Shown piece after piece: positions 45,785-55,443 of a DNA stretch of 64,000 bases. The stretch lies in assembly GCF_003217155.1 (NCBI RefSeq), contig NZ_QJSU01000001.1, positions 372,001-436,000 on the forward strand, written 5' to 3'. The DNA comes from Psychrobacter fozii (GTDB lineage: Bacteria > Pseudomonadota > Gammaproteobacteria > Pseudomonadales > Moraxellaceae). Each line of letters opens with the position of its first letter. The stretch's first letter is position 1. The notes below the pieces were generated by a model. It did no database searches, had not been told where the DNA came from, and saw nothing but the letters and a program-made list of their open reading frames with translations. A program made the translations under genes and the position numbers.

Positions 45785-45886
45785 GATCATTAAAAACCAT
45801 GAGTCAGATTGTTCAATAAAGTCTAGACACTTGATGAAACCAACCCTATGACATTCGATATTAATAGCCTTAGTTAAGGAATTTCT

Positions 45887-47215
45887 ATGCGTTTATTACC
45901 GCCTATATTCACTGCACAGTCTGCCGTATCTACATTTTCGACAGACACGAATATACAATCGAAACAAAAGCTCTATCTAACATTGACGGGTGCGCAATTA
46001 CCCAAAGACCAAAGTGACGCGCTAGCCGATGAGTTAAACACGCTCTACCAAAGCGTCATGGATTCATTGGGTAGCGACGATGCGCGTTATATTCAACGTG
46101 TACATGCCACCGTGGTCTATAGCGAGATTATATCTCGTGGTTTACTCGCAGCGGCTGGGCGTATGCCATCGAAACGCAGTCTGGTCGCTACTTGGCTACT
46201 CGGCACCTCTCTACTGAGCTTCAGTAAAATTTTGAATAATATGGAGCTTGGGCATAACGTCATGCACGGGCAATATGACTGGATGCAGCATCCGTATCTC
46301 AACAGTCAAAAATTTGATTGGGACATCGTTTGTCCTGCGCCACTATGGCAACATTCGCACAACTATTTGCATCACACGTTTACCAATATCGTTGGCCGTG
46401 ACCATGACGTCGGCTATCACTTAATTCGCGTGACTGACGAGCAGCCTTGGGCACCAAGCGATCGCTATAACCTATTCAGTACCATGGTATTGGCCTTGGG
46501 GTTTGAGTGGGCAGTCGCTTTTCATGATATTCAAATTAGTGCTGATGAATATGCTGATTCGCCGCAGCTCACAGAGATCATGCGACCAAAATCTCGTGGT
46601 TTATTTGCCAAAATTGCAAGGCAAGTCGGCAAAGACCATATCGCATTTCCTACGATAGCAGGGCTGGCGTTAGGTCGACGTAGTACGATGACTACCCTGA
46701 GCGGTAACATTACTGCCAACATGGCGCGCAATTTGTGGACATGGGCAGTGATATTTTGTGGGCATTTCACAGACCAAGCACATATTTATACTGAGCTTGA
46801 TACCAATGAAAGTAAAGGTGACTGGTATATACGCCAAATTCTCGGCTCGAGCAATATCCAAGGTAGTAAGTTATTCCATATTTTGACGGGCAATTTATCA
46901 CATCAGATCGAGCATCATATCTTTCCTGATATGCCAGCCAACCACTACGTGCGCATATCACCGAAAGTACAAGCGATATGCCGCAAGTATAACCTACCCT
47001 ACAATACTGGCCGTTTTGGTCGCCAGCTGCGTCAGGTCATCGGTCGTATACGTCACTTTAGCAAGCCGAGCGCTGAGGAATGGCAGGCGTATTTACAGTC
47101 GCAAGCCTCAGAATCGACTCATGCTGCTAAAGAAGAACAAGATGATGCTCCAGTCATCCGTGGGTTAGGAAAGCATCTTCCCCCCGTCATGCGCCAAGCT
47201 TTGTTTTATTTGTAG
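45887..47215 (+). CDS. Membrane fatty acid desaturase (acyl-lipid/acyl-CoA type)
   Basis: The 442-aa protein has the three histidine boxes of di-iron desaturases: LGHNVMHGQYDW near residue 123, HSHNYLHHTFTN near 157 and HQIEHHIFPDMP near 339. Hydrophobic segments lie around them. Such enzymes insert double bonds into membrane fatty acids and raise fluidity in the cold. The preceding reductase supplies electrons, as in Acinetobacter and Pseudomonas pairs. AAGGAA precedes the ATG. The regiospecificity (probably delta-9) cannot be read from sequence. Confidence 0.9.
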   Translation: MRLLPPIFTAQSAVSTFSTDTNIQSKQKLYLTLTGAQLPKDQSDALADELNTLYQSVMDSLGSDDARYIQRVHATVVYSEIISRGLLAAAGRMPSKRSLVATWLLGTSLLSFSKILNNMELGHNVMHGQYDWMQHPYLNSQKFDWDIVCPAPLWQHSHNYLHHTFTNIVGRDHDVGYHLIRVTDEQPWAPSDRYNLFSTMVLALGFEWAVAFHDIQISADEYADSPQLTEIMRPKSRGLFAKIARQVGKDHIAFPTIAGLALGRRSTMTTLSGNITANMARNLWTWAVIFCGHFTDQAHIYTELDTNESKGDWYIRQILGSSNIQGSKLFHILTGNLSHQIEHHIFPDMPANHYVRISPKVQAICRKYNLPYNTGRFGRQLRQVIGRIRHFSKPSAEEWQAYLQSQASESTHAAKEEQDDAPVIRGLGKHLPPVMRQALFYL

Positions 47216-47383
47216 GACATCGCCAACATAGCCAATTACTCCAATGATTCTTAACATTTACCCTATCTACTCTTACGGTAAAGAGCTATAGATTAAATGA
47301 CAGAATACGCATAATAAGAATTAGAAGTAGAGACACAAACGATATCTGATAACAGAGACACTTAATAATAATGGAGAGTAGCT

Positions 47384-47677
47384 ATGAGTAATCAAACTGC
47401 TGAACAACCTATAAAAATTAGCCACGACATAGAAGCCAAACGATTTGAGACTGCTATCGACGGTCACATTGGCTATATCAGCTATCAAGAGCGTGATGGC
47501 AAACTGATCTACGACCACACTATCGTACCGCAAGCTTTAGGCGGACGCGGTGTCGGGTCAACATTGGTCAAACACGCACTCAATTATGCACGTGAGAATG
47601 ATAAGAAAGTGGTGCCACAATGTTCATTTGTATCGTCATACATCAATAAACATCCGGAATATAAAGACTTGCTGTAA
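47384..47677 (+). CDS. Small GNAT-family N-acetyltransferase (YidJ/CG type)
   Basis: The 97-aa protein is the short GNAT form: ERDGKLIYDHTIVPQALGGRGVGSTLVKHALNYARE in two parts around the acetyl-CoA loop GGRGVGS, then KKVVPQCSFVSSYINKHPEY. Members are single-domain and their substrates are unknown. GGAGAG precedes the ATG at 47384. It lies between the desaturase and phhB with no clear operon link. Confidence 0.88.
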   Translation: MSNQTAEQPIKISHDIEAKRFETAIDGHIGYISYQERDGKLIYDHTIVPQALGGRGVGSTLVKHALNYARENDKKVVPQCSFVSSYINKHPEYKDLL

Positions 47678-47925
47678 TCCAATACTAGCAAATATATTCT
47701 AAGCAAGAACTTAGCCTTACCTTCTTTTTTATTTGTTGTCTGCGCTCGTATATTTATCTTTAAATATATGGCAAGATGACAAATACAGGAGCGATTTATG
47801 TCTTATAATAATTTATAGGATAAGGCACTTTTACATTTATTCTGTATCGTTAGTCGCACCGTATTAGATGTCATCTAATATAATTTTTAATAAACCAAGT
47901 CAGCATAACAATAAAGGTTATTAAT

Positions 47926-48219
47926 ATGAGTAGTCTATCTGATAAACAAGTAGATTTGCAGCTAGAAGATTTGCCAGGCTGGCAGCGTGATGGTAATGCT
48001 ATCGTGAAAACATATCACTTTAGCGATTTTATTGAAGCCATGAGCTTTATGAATCAAGCGGCATTTTATGCTGAAGCACTTGAGCATCATCCTGAGTGGC
48101 GTAATACATATAACGTGGTAGAAGTGCGACTCACCACTGATGATACAGGTGGCATTACCAGTCATGATATTCGTCTGGCCAAACGTATGGAATATATTAT
48201 CCAACCCAAACGCCTATAG
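47926..48219 (+). CDS. phhB: Pterin-4a-carbinolamine dehydratase
   Basis: PhhB recycles the hydroxylated pterin formed by phenylalanine hydroxylase. The 97-aa protein has the family core [20 protein letters not shown] with the two catalytic histidines (His51 and 52 region) and [21 protein letters not shown]. No phenylalanine hydroxylase gene is adjacent; the protein may also act in transcription or molybdopterin salvage as in other bacteria. AAAGG precedes the ATG at 47926. Confidence 0.93.
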   Translation: MSSLSDKQVDLQLEDLPGWQRDGNAIVKTYHFSDFIEAMSFMNQAAFYAEALEHHPEWRNTYNVVEVRLTTDDTGGITSHDIRLAKRMEYIIQPKRL

Positions 48220-48290
48220 TGATACGTGAATAATTTTTGATATGTGAATACTTTGATATTTAAATAAACAGTTCAAAGAAAATTAGCCAT

Positions 48291-48323
48291 AAAAAAGTCC
48301 TCATCATATATGAGGACTTTTTT
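48291..48323. terminator. Bidirectional Rho-independent terminator
   Basis: AAAAAAGTCCTCAT pairs with ATGAGGACTTTTTT around a short loop, between phhB and the convergent DUF1328 gene. Confidence 0.93.
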
Positions 48324-48364
48324 GTTTAACGATTTATTTTTATTTAGTATTCCACGGTTAATTA

Positions 48365-48520
48365 TTACATCTTGCGGCTTACGAACGCGACGATGAATAA
48401 AATGACAGCAACAGCTAAGAAAATGTATGCCAAATTAGCAGACAGTCCAGCGACACCGCCAAAACCTAGGAAACTTGCCAACAATGCGATTACAGCAAAA
48501 ATAATAGCCCAACGAAACAT
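48365..48520 (-). CDS. DUF1328 small membrane protein (YtjA-like)
   Basis: A 51-aa reading frame starts at the ATG at 48520 with AAGGAG seven to eight bases upstream and reads [20 protein letters not shown], then a [19 protein letters not shown] helix and ends FVSRKM. This matches DUF1328/YtjA, a family of two-helix inner-membrane peptides of unknown role, often stress-induced. It is short enough to be missed by ORF cut-offs. It converges on phhB across a shared terminator. Confidence 0.9.
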   Translation of the reverse strand: MFRWAIIFAVIALLASFLGFGGVAGLSANLAYIFLAVAVILFIVAFVSRKM

Positions 48521-49098
48521 AATCTTCTCCTTAAATAGTTATTGAAAAATCAGAAATAAGACTCATAAGATAAGTATTAATTAAAACTGGAAAATACTGA
48601 CCAGTACAATCAATAGCTATTATCTATATTTGTCCTGTTATATCTGACATCTCCTTTTTTGTTTTTAGTATTAGTGAAATTTTTAGTATTAGTAATAACT
48701 GCTTACGACTTTAGATTAGCAATATTCATCTTCAAAAAACGTTCACTTTGGTAATAAAATCGGTAAGTTATGTAATCTTTGTAGCAAATCTTAGCTTTCT
48801 GGCATTTTTCTCTAGTTTTATAGGACTTGTGTATAGAGAGAGTGAGTTGCTTTTTATCCACTACCACTTTCATCATATAATCTGCTATAAACAGTAAGTA
48901 GCAAATACCTTTCATTCGTCATCATTACTCTCAATGACCGTTTTTTGCAAAACACAAATGCCAATCATGATAGCCATAGTCAGATATATATTTCACTCGT
49001 ATAGATAATTTGGCTTAGTCTTGGTTGTGCTAAGTCATTCATCAAGAAACCATTCATTTTAAAGTGACTCATTCAATAACCTATTAAGGATAATAAAT
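48521..49098. other. Divergent intergenic region, no gene seen
   Basis: About 580 AT-rich bases. A 70-codon minus-strand frame (48703-48915) is Lys/Tyr-rich without a recognisable family or ribosome binding site, so I leave it out. The segment GTATTAGTGAAATTTTTAGTATTAG near 48668 in part repeats itself (TTTTAGTATTAGT twice), without clear meaning. Confidence 0.45.
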
Positions 49099-50385
49099 AT
49101 GGATACCAATACGGAAACCTCAAACAACACGCTACAAAGCATTAGTAAGAACCGTCCTTACGCGGTTGTTCTATACGGTGCAACCAGCTTCGTTGGAAAA
49201 ATTACGGCACATTATCTAACAGAGTTTTTGTCCAATGCTAAAGACGCCAGTGGTGCTAACGTGACGTGGGCCATAGCAGGTCGTGACGAAGCAAAACTGA
49301 ATGAGCTACAGTCGGAGCTAGAAAGCAAGGTAGATATCATTATTGCTAACAGTAATGATTCGGCGAGCCTCGATGAGATGACCAAACAAACCCAAGTCAT
49401 CATCTCTACCGTTGGCCCCTACCTCAAGTATGGTGAACCTCTAATTAAATCTTGCAGTACTAATGGTACGGATTATGTCGATCTCACTGGTGAAGCCATC
49501 TTTATCAAAGACATGATGGATAAATATCAAGATGCGGCAAAACAAAGCGGTGCTCGTATCGTCAACTCATGCGGATTTGACTCTATTCCATCAGACTTGG
49601 GTGTGTACTTTACGCAAACCAAAGCGGAAGAGAATTTTGGCGAAGCTTGCGATGTAATTCATATGCGTGTAAAAGCGGCAAAAGGTGGTCTATCGGGCGG
49701 TACCATTGCCTCTATGGCGACTATTTTTGAAGAAGTCGGGAAAGACAAGTCACGTCGTAAGCAGGTAGCAAACCCTTATTTACTCAACGATGATACAGAT
49801 GCGCCAAACGTGCGCCAAGATAATGTCAGCAAGCCAGAATACGATAGTGAGCATAAGCGTTGGCTTGCACCTTTTGTGATGGCAAGTATCAATACTCGTA
49901 TCGTACATCGTAGCAATCAGCTGCTCGGCTATGAATATGGTCGTGGCTTCAAATATGACGAAGCGATGTGGATGAAAGATGGGGTGCAGGGTCAGCTATC
50001 AAGCTATGCCTTGAGCGCAGGTTTGTTTGGATTTGCCACAGCCATGATGATTACACCGAGCCGTGAGTTATTATCCAAACATGTATTGCCCAAATCAGGT
50101 TCTGGCCCGTCTAAAGAAGAGCAGAAAAACGGCTATTTTGATATTCGTCTCTTTGGACAGACCGCTAAGAAAGACACGATTAATACCAAAGTTACAGGTG
50201 ATAAAGATCCTGGCTACGGCAGCACCTCGCGCATGCTGGCTCAAGCGGCACTGTGTTTGGCACAAGATGTCAGTAAAGAGACTGTTGGCGGTGGTTTTTG
50301 GACACCAGCATCTGCGATGGGTGATCAGTTACTTACACGCTTAGAAGAGCATGCAGGATTGAGCTTCGAAGTCGTCGACCATTAA
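49099..50385 (+). CDS. Saccharopine dehydrogenase-like / trans-acting enoyl reductase family oxidoreductase
   Basis: The 428-aa protein has an N-terminal Rossmann domain, VVLYGATSFVGKITAHYL near residue 23, with WAIAGRDEAKLNEL and IISTVGPYLKYGEPLIKSC, then YVDLTGE and GARIVNSCGFDSIPSDLG. This is the SDH-like group that includes mycobacterial trans-acting enoyl reductases (Rv2449c, Rv2953 type) and eukaryotic SCCPDH. True saccharopine dehydrogenase activity is unlikely; a lipid substrate is inference. AAGGATAA precedes the ATG. Single gene. Confidence 0.87.
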   Translation: MDTNTETSNNTLQSISKNRPYAVVLYGATSFVGKITAHYLTEFLSNAKDASGANVTWAIAGRDEAKLNELQSELESKVDIIIANSNDSASLDEMTKQTQVIISTVGPYLKYGEPLIKSCSTNGTDYVDLTGEAIFIKDMMDKYQDAAKQSGARIVNSCGFDSIPSDLGVYFTQTKAEENFGEACDVIHMRVKAAKGGLSGGTIASMATIFEEVGKDKSRRKQVANPYLLNDDTDAPNVRQDNVSKPEYDSEHKRWLAPFVMASINTRIVHRSNQLLGYEYGRGFKYDEAMWMKDGVQGQLSSYALSAGLFGFATAMMITPSRELLSKHVLPKSGSGPSKEEQKNGYFDIRLFGQTAKKDTINTKVTGDKDPGYGSTSRMLAQAALCLAQDVSKETVGGGFWTPASAMGDQLLTRLEEHAGLSFEVVDH

Positions 50386-50998
50386 TGTCGTTAACCCTAT
50401 ATAAAAGAGATATAGCATGAAGTTTGCTCAAATTAGCAGCTGTAGCAATTTTACTTAGCCTTCTTACTTTCCAATTCTCTTTGAACGACGATAGCTAATA
50501 AGAAATTTAATTTTTATTACTCTTCTAACCGTATCTTGATATCGAGGTACGGTTTCTTAGTATTGAGATTTCATAACGATTTTAAGGAAGAGAAAAATAC
50601 ATCGCAACTACCAATACATGCTCCATTACAACAACAAAAATACAGTCATTGCACGATGTCACATGAAAACATCAAGCTGTGAGACTATTAATTTATGTAC
50701 TACTGAATTAATGTGAGCTTAATTGGTATTCTTCTCTACAGAGTTTATGACTGGTCAATAGTCAGTTAATAATATCATCTTACTCAATCATGATAGCCAA
50801 CGTAGCGGTTATCATGATTTTATTTTACCTATATATTATTTGTTAACTATACTAAATATATATATTTAAAATTATAAACAGCTCTATGTTATACGGAACA
50901 AGTTGTGCGAAATAATATTGAACACTGGTTAGTTTAAGAGTTTTTAATAAGACTACTTTGAACTGGCACATTAAATTTGTAATTCAAGGAATTAATCC
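50386..50998. other. Intergenic region with a possible relic small membrane peptide gene
   Basis: A 24-codon frame from the TTG at 50424 to 50498 encodes LKLAAVAILLSLLTFQF and a short polar end. An ATG at 50417 with AAAGAGA upstream is out of frame with it, as if a one-base change split a small gene. A terminator hairpin follows at 50527-50554. The rest is AT-rich with no gene. Confidence 0.45.
50527..50558 (+). terminator. Probable Rho-independent terminator
   Basis: AACCGTATCT pairs, with one wobble, with AGGTACGGTT around an eight-base loop and a short T-rich tail. It would end the saccharopine dehydrogenase-like gene transcript and the small frame before it. Confidence 0.7.
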
Positions 50999-51493
50999 AT
51001 GCAAAAACGTACTTTACCTCTATCGCTACTTATTGGTGCAGCGCTGACTCTTCCAAGTTTGGCAATGGCAGCACCTGCAAATATGAAACCAGTAGACATG
51101 CAAAAAGCAGCTGCTGATAGCGCGATGCAAGCTAACGTTGAAAGTGCAGAGGGTGAGATCGCTTCTGCTGAATCCAGCCCGTTTCAAATCAGTGAAACTC
51201 AAACTATCTCTATTGCGCGAACCAATAGCAATGCAGGCATGGCTACGCAAGTAGAAGGTATGCAACAACCAGGCATGCAACAACCAGACATGCAACAACC
51301 AGACATGCAACAACCAGACATGCAACAGCCAGACATGCAACAACCAGACATGCAACAACCGGATATGCAACAACCAGATATGCAACAACCAGATATGCAA
51401 CAACCAGATATGCAACAACCAGATATGCAACAACCAGATATGCAACAACCAGATATGCAACAACCAGATATGCAACAACCTATCATCAGATAG
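50999..51493 (+). CDS. Secreted MQQPD-repeat protein
   Basis: The 164-aa precursor has a clear signal peptide cleaved near LAMA (about residue 24). A polar, Ala/Glu/Ser-rich segment of about 60 residues follows. Residues 88-162 are fifteen five-residue units: MQQPG, thirteen MQQPD and a final MQQPI, then IR. The repeat has no cysteine or hydrophobic core and is likely extended, Met/Gln-rich and perhaps metal- or surface-binding. I know no family for it. CAAGGAATTAAT precedes the ATG at 50999. Standing alone with a terminator after it, it has no neighbours that suggest a role. Confidence 0.75.
   Translation: MQKRTLPLSLLIGAALTLPSLAMAAPANMKPVDMQKAAADSAMQANVESAEGEIASAESSPFQISETQTISIARTNSNAGMATQVEGMQQPGMQQPDMQQPDMQQPDMQQPDMQQPDMQQPDMQQPDMQQPDMQQPDMQQPDMQQPDMQQPDMQQPDMQQPIIR
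51260..51484. repeat. Fifteen 15-bp tandem units inside the MQQPD gene
   Basis: The unit is ATGCAACAACCAGAY. Unit 1 ends GGC, units 2-6 end GAC (unit 5 has CAG for CAA), unit 7 ends GGAT-type CCGGAT, units 8-14 are identical and end GAT, and unit 15 turns into the C-terminus. The split into GAC and GAT blocks points to two rounds of expansion. A multiple-of-three unit keeps the frame when copy number changes. Confidence 0.95.
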
Positions 51494-51635
51494 TTAAGCA
51501 ATATCGAATTACGTAAAGCCGTAATCTCATGTTGTGCCTCCAAAAATAAAGGGCAGCGGTGAAGTATCAATGACCACTCACCTAACCAATCTTAAGATAC
51601 TTTATTTTTGCGAATGACATAAATGATAGACAAAG

Positions 51636-51664
51636 AAAGGCAGCCTAATGGCTGCCTTTTTTTG
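51636..51664. terminator. Rho-independent terminator
   Basis: AAAGGCAGCC pairs with GGCTGCCTTT around a four-base loop with a seven-T tail, between the MQQPD gene and the convergent tex gene. Confidence 0.9.
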
Positions 51665-51691
51665 TCTTATAAAACTTAATTGCCCATTAGG

Positions 51692-54229
51692 CTATTTCTT
51701 AGTTTTGGTTACACCAGCTTCTTGCAACAGTGCACCGAGGGTACCCAGTTTGCTAGGCGCTTCAGTTTTCTCAGCTCTTGACGCTTTGCTATGATTACGG
51801 CTAGCATTGCCTTTGTCCTGACGATCACCACGTGGCTTGTTTGGTCGCTTGTCAGCAGCTGGACGGCTGCTATTTGGGCGATTGCTACGAGGACGACTAA
51901 CTTTCTCATCAGAGCCAGTTTCTTTAACAGTAGGTTTTGCTGCTGAGCGTGCTGGTTTTTCAGACTCAGGCTTCATACTGAAACCAATACGACCACGCTT
52001 TTCATCAATAGAGATGACACGTACTGATACGATATCACCCGGCTTGACACGGTTCATAGGATCAGCGACGAAATCATTGGCCATCTGTGAAATATGAACC
52101 AAACCGTCTTGATGAACACCGACATCGACGAAACAACCGAAAGCAGTCACGTTGGTCACGACACCTTCAAGCTGCATGCCTTCTTCTAAATCTTTGATGC
52201 TATTTACATCATCACGGAAGTTAGCCGTCTTAAACTCAGGACGTGGATCACGTGCTGGTTTAGCCAGTTCGTCTAAGATTGCTTTTATGCTGATATTATC
52301 ATCATTAGCAGCAATTGCAGTGGTATCGATAGTATTTAGTATGCCATCATTACCGATGATTTCTGGCAAGGCTTTGCCTGTTTGTGCCAGTAAGCTATCG
52401 ACCAATGCATAGCTTTCTGGATGCACACCGGTGGCATCAAGTGGATTACTACCATCATGGATACGCAAGAAGCCTGCTGCTTGTTCAAAAGTCTTAGCAC
52501 CCAAGCGTGGTACGTTTTTCAATGACTCACGACTGTCAAAGGCACCGTGCTCTTTACGATAGGTAACGATTTGTTGAGCGACATTGCGATTGAGACCAGC
52601 GATGTGCGCCAAAATAGCAGGGCTAGCAGTGTTCACATCGACACCAACTGCGTTTACGCTATCTTGAGTTACTTTGTCTAAACTATCTGCTAGCTGAGTC
52701 TGATTGACGTCATGCTGATATTGACCCACACCAATGGCTTTTGGATCAACTTTAACGAGCTCTGACAACGGATCTTGCAAGCGACGAGCGATAGATACTG
52801 CACCACGTACAGAAACGTCCATATTGCCAAGCTCATCACTGGCCAGCTCACTGGCTGAGTAGACTGATGCGCCTGACTCATTGACGATAACAGCTTTGGC
52901 TTTTAGCTCAGCATTGGCTGCCAAAATCTCTTTAATCATCGCATCTGTTTCGCGACTTGCCGTACCATTCCCGATAGCCACTAGATCGACGTTATAAGTG
53001 CTTAACAATTCATCGATGACTTTTTTGGCTTCACCTATTTTATTATCAGGGGCAAACGGATAAACGGTTGAAACAACAGGCTTGTCTTCGCTATCTAGCA
53101 TGACATGGCCTTGAGCATCGACAATCGACATTTTGACACCATGGCGAATGCCAGGATCGACACCTAAAATAACTTTGCGGCCGGCAGGTGCTGACATTAA
53201 CAAGTGCTGCAGGTTATTTGCAAATACATCAATCGCATCTGCTTCAGCAGTCAGACGTTTTTCAGTCAATAAACGATGTTCAATATGCGGACGCCATTTG
53301 TCTTTCCATAGGCTGCTAGCCGCTTCTGTTAAGAACTCACGGCGAGCGGCTGGTGCCGTAGCATCAACATTGAAATGGCTAATAGCTTTTTCGATAAATG
53401 GTGCGTCTTCGCCTTCAATTTTCAGACCCAAGACGTTTTCTTGGCGACCACGTAGCATCGCTAATAGGCGATGATTAGGCAGACGAGCTAGGCTTTCGCT
53501 GTGCTCAAAGTAATCTTTGAATTTTTCACCGACTTCACGCTTTTCATCACTAGCAACGCTCGATACGATACTGGCCGTCTTGGCAAAACCACTGCGCAAG
53601 TTGTCTAGCAAATCTAGTGCTTGCGTCCATTCATCAACGATGATGGCTTGTACACCAGCCAATTGCTTTTCGATATCGCTGAAATCAACGTCAATCTCAT
53701 TACCACTATCATCGGTAATGCTAGACTGTACTTGATAGTCCGCTAGCGCATCTGTTGGGGTAATCTCTTGTGTTAGCACCGCTTGGGCAGCAACATCGAG
53801 ACCAGCAGCACGTGCTTTAGCAGCAGGTGAACGGCGACGTGGACGATATGGTAGATAGATATCTTCCAACTCAAGCTTAGACGTCGCATTATCGATACGT
53901 GCCTGTAGCTCGTCAGTTAAATTACCTTGCGTGCTGAGCAGCTCAGTAATTTTTAGGCGACGGGTGGCCATGTCACGCTCGTAATTGAGAGACTTCTCTA
54001 ACGCTCGTAATTGTGCATCATCAAGATCCTGAGTCTTCTCTTTGCGGTAACGGGCAATAAACGGAACAGTCGCGCCTTCATCGTAAAGTTTGACAAACGC
54101 ATTGACTTGAGCAGTCTTAATGCCAAGCGCGCGAGCAAGCTTGTCGTGAATATTCGCGTGTGTGGTTGCATCCAAAACCTTTGCATTTGTCGAGGTTTGA
54201 GATGGCGTTAAGGTATCAGTGCTACTCAT
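51692..54229 (-). CDS. tex: Transcription accessory protein Tex
   Basis: Tex is a conserved cytoplasmic RNA-binding protein that affects transcription and virulence gene expression. The 845-aa protein has the N-terminal Tex helical domain with VPFIARYRKEKTQDLDDAQL near residue 56, a YqgF-like RNase H fold near 335-465 (ILGVDPGIRHGVKMSIVD), helix-hairpin-helix segments (VDVNTASPAILAHIAGLN) and an S1 domain near 690-760 (LEGVVTNVTAFGCFVDVGVH). A basic, low-complexity tail of about 60 residues follows. The tail is longer than in E. coli YhgF (773 aa). Single gene. Confidence 0.95.
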   Translation of the reverse strand: MSSTDTLTPSQTSTNAKVLDATTHANIHDKLARALGIKTAQVNAFVKLYDEGATVPFIARYRKEKTQDLDDAQLRALEKSLNYERDMATRRLKITELLSTQGNLTDELQARIDNATSKLELEDIYLPYRPRRRSPAAKARAAGLDVAAQAVLTQEITPTDALADYQVQSSITDDSGNEIDVDFSDIEKQLAGVQAIIVDEWTQALDLLDNLRSGFAKTASIVSSVASDEKREVGEKFKDYFEHSESLARLPNHRLLAMLRGRQENVLGLKIEGEDAPFIEKAISHFNVDATAPAARREFLTEAASSLWKDKWRPHIEHRLLTEKRLTAEADAIDVFANNLQHLLMSAPAGRKVILGVDPGIRHGVKMSIVDAQGHVMLDSEDKPVVSTVYPFAPDNKIGEAKKVIDELLSTYNVDLVAIGNGTASRETDAMIKEILAANAELKAKAVIVNESGASVYSASELASDELGNMDVSVRGAVSIARRLQDPLSELVKVDPKAIGVGQYQHDVNQTQLADSLDKVTQDSVNAVGVDVNTASPAILAHIAGLNRNVAQQIVTYRKEHGAFDSRESLKNVPRLGAKTFEQAAGFLRIHDGSNPLDATGVHPESYALVDSLLAQTGKALPEIIGNDGILNTIDTTAIAANDDNISIKAILDELAKPARDPRPEFKTANFRDDVNSIKDLEEGMQLEGVVTNVTAFGCFVDVGVHQDGLVHISQMANDFVADPMNRVKPGDIVSVRVISIDEKRGRIGFSMKPESEKPARSAAKPTVKETGSDEKVSRPRSNRPNSSRPAADKRPNKPRGDRQDKGNASRNHSKASRAEKTEAPSKLGTLGALLQEAGVTKTKK

Positions 54230-54620
54230 ATACGTATCAATCGTTGAGAAATGTAGTTTTGCATTATAGCAAAAGCTGCATGAATAAAAATCCTTTTTAT
54301 CTTTTCGTTATTTATAGCGTGTTTTATATCAAAAATCGCCGAATATCATAGGTTCTGTCGCCTTGTTAAACAAACGCATACAGCATTTGTCCTTATGAGT
54401 GATGCAATTAGTCGTGCAATCTTATACACTAAAGTATCAATAACTAAAATATCGGTATGTTCTGATACATTGAACAATAGTTTTCAATTATGTGAAGATA
54501 TTGCTTCTGACCAGTAATTAGATAATGATACTGTTTTTATTCATAATTTTTCACACGTGTTTTACACATGTTGTTATGTATATTTTCTGCTAATAATAAT
54601 TTTTATAAGAGGATGCCTGT
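54230..54620. other. Divergent intergenic region, no gene seen
   Basis: AT-rich spacer carrying the tex and ompR promoters. ACACGTGT near 54554 is a short palindrome within CACACGTGTTTTACACATG; no further signal is clear. Confidence 0.45.
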
Positions 54621-55379
54621 ATGCCTGATAATACCAGCCCCGATACTTTGACTCAGCGTATTTTAGTCGTCGATGACGATGCACGTCTGCGCTCGTTGTT
54701 ACAACGCTTTCTGGAAGACGACGGTTTTGTCGTTCGTACTGCTCATGATGGTAGTCAGATGGACAAGTTAATGCAGCGCGAACTGTTTTCTTTAGTCGTA
54801 CTAGATTTGATGCTACCAGGCGAAGACGGTATTAGCATCTGCCAACGTCTACGCGAAGACAATGGCGACATCCCTATCATTATGTTGACCGCTAAAGGTG
54901 GCGATGCAGATCGCATTGCAGGACTCGAAGCGGGTGCTGATGATTATCTGCCTAAGCCATTTAATCCAAAAGAGCTATTGGCCCGTATCAAAGCTGTATT
55001 GCGTCGCCAAAACCGCGAGCTACCTGGTGCACCTAGCCATCAGCTTGAAGTGGTTGAATTTGGGCCGTGGACATTAGACCTATCGACTCGTACGCTCAAA
55101 CGTGACGGCAACGTTGTTACCTTAACAACAGGTGAGTTTTCGGTATTAAAAGCTTTAGTACAGCATCCACGTGAGCCATTGACCCGTGACAAACTGATGA
55201 ACCTTGCTCGTGGTCGTGAATGGGGTGCGATGGAGCGCTCTATCGATGTACAGGTATCACGTTTACGTCGCTTGATCGAAGATAACCCTTCTCAAGCACG
55301 TTACATCCAAACTGTTTGGGGCGTGGGCTATGTATTCGTCCCTGACGAAGCTGAAGTAGAAGCCATTAAGAGTGAATAA
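54621..55379 (+). CDS. ompR: OmpR-family response regulator
   Basis: The 252-aa protein has a receiver domain with the acidic pocket DDD at residues 18-20, the phosphorylated Asp62 in VVLDLMLPG and Lys in LPKPFNP near 112. It ends with a winged-helix DNA-binding domain (LTTGEFSVLKALVQHPREP, then SIDVQVSRLRRLIEDNP and VWGVGYVFVP). Overall it is close to OmpR proper. AGAGGATG precedes the ATG. No sensor kinase gene (envZ) follows; a CobW-family GTPase gene does, so the kinase must be elsewhere if it exists. Confidence 0.9.
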   Translation: MPDNTSPDTLTQRILVVDDDARLRSLLQRFLEDDGFVVRTAHDGSQMDKLMQRELFSLVVLDLMLPGEDGISICQRLREDNGDIPIIMLTAKGGDADRIAGLEAGADDYLPKPFNPKELLARIKAVLRRQNRELPGAPSHQLEVVEFGPWTLDLSTRTLKRDGNVVTLTTGEFSVLKALVQHPREPLTRDKLMNLARGREWGAMERSIDVQVSRLRRLIEDNPSQARYIQTVWGVGYVFVPDEAEVEAIKSE

Positions 55380-55443
55380 CCTTTGGCTGATGTCATTTCT
55401 TTTAATATAGGCCGTGTTTGGTTGTTCACAAACACGTGCCAAT

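Noticed and set aside
48703..48915. 70-codon minus-strand frame upstream of the saccharopine dehydrogenase-like gene
   Set aside because: Lys/Tyr-rich translation of AT-rich spacer; no ribosome binding site.
51026..51570. Two long minus-strand frames made of CC/IS/SG or LHIWL repeats opposite the MQQPD gene
   Set aside because: They arise because the 15-bp unit is a multiple of three and has no stop in those frames; no start site or signal supports them.
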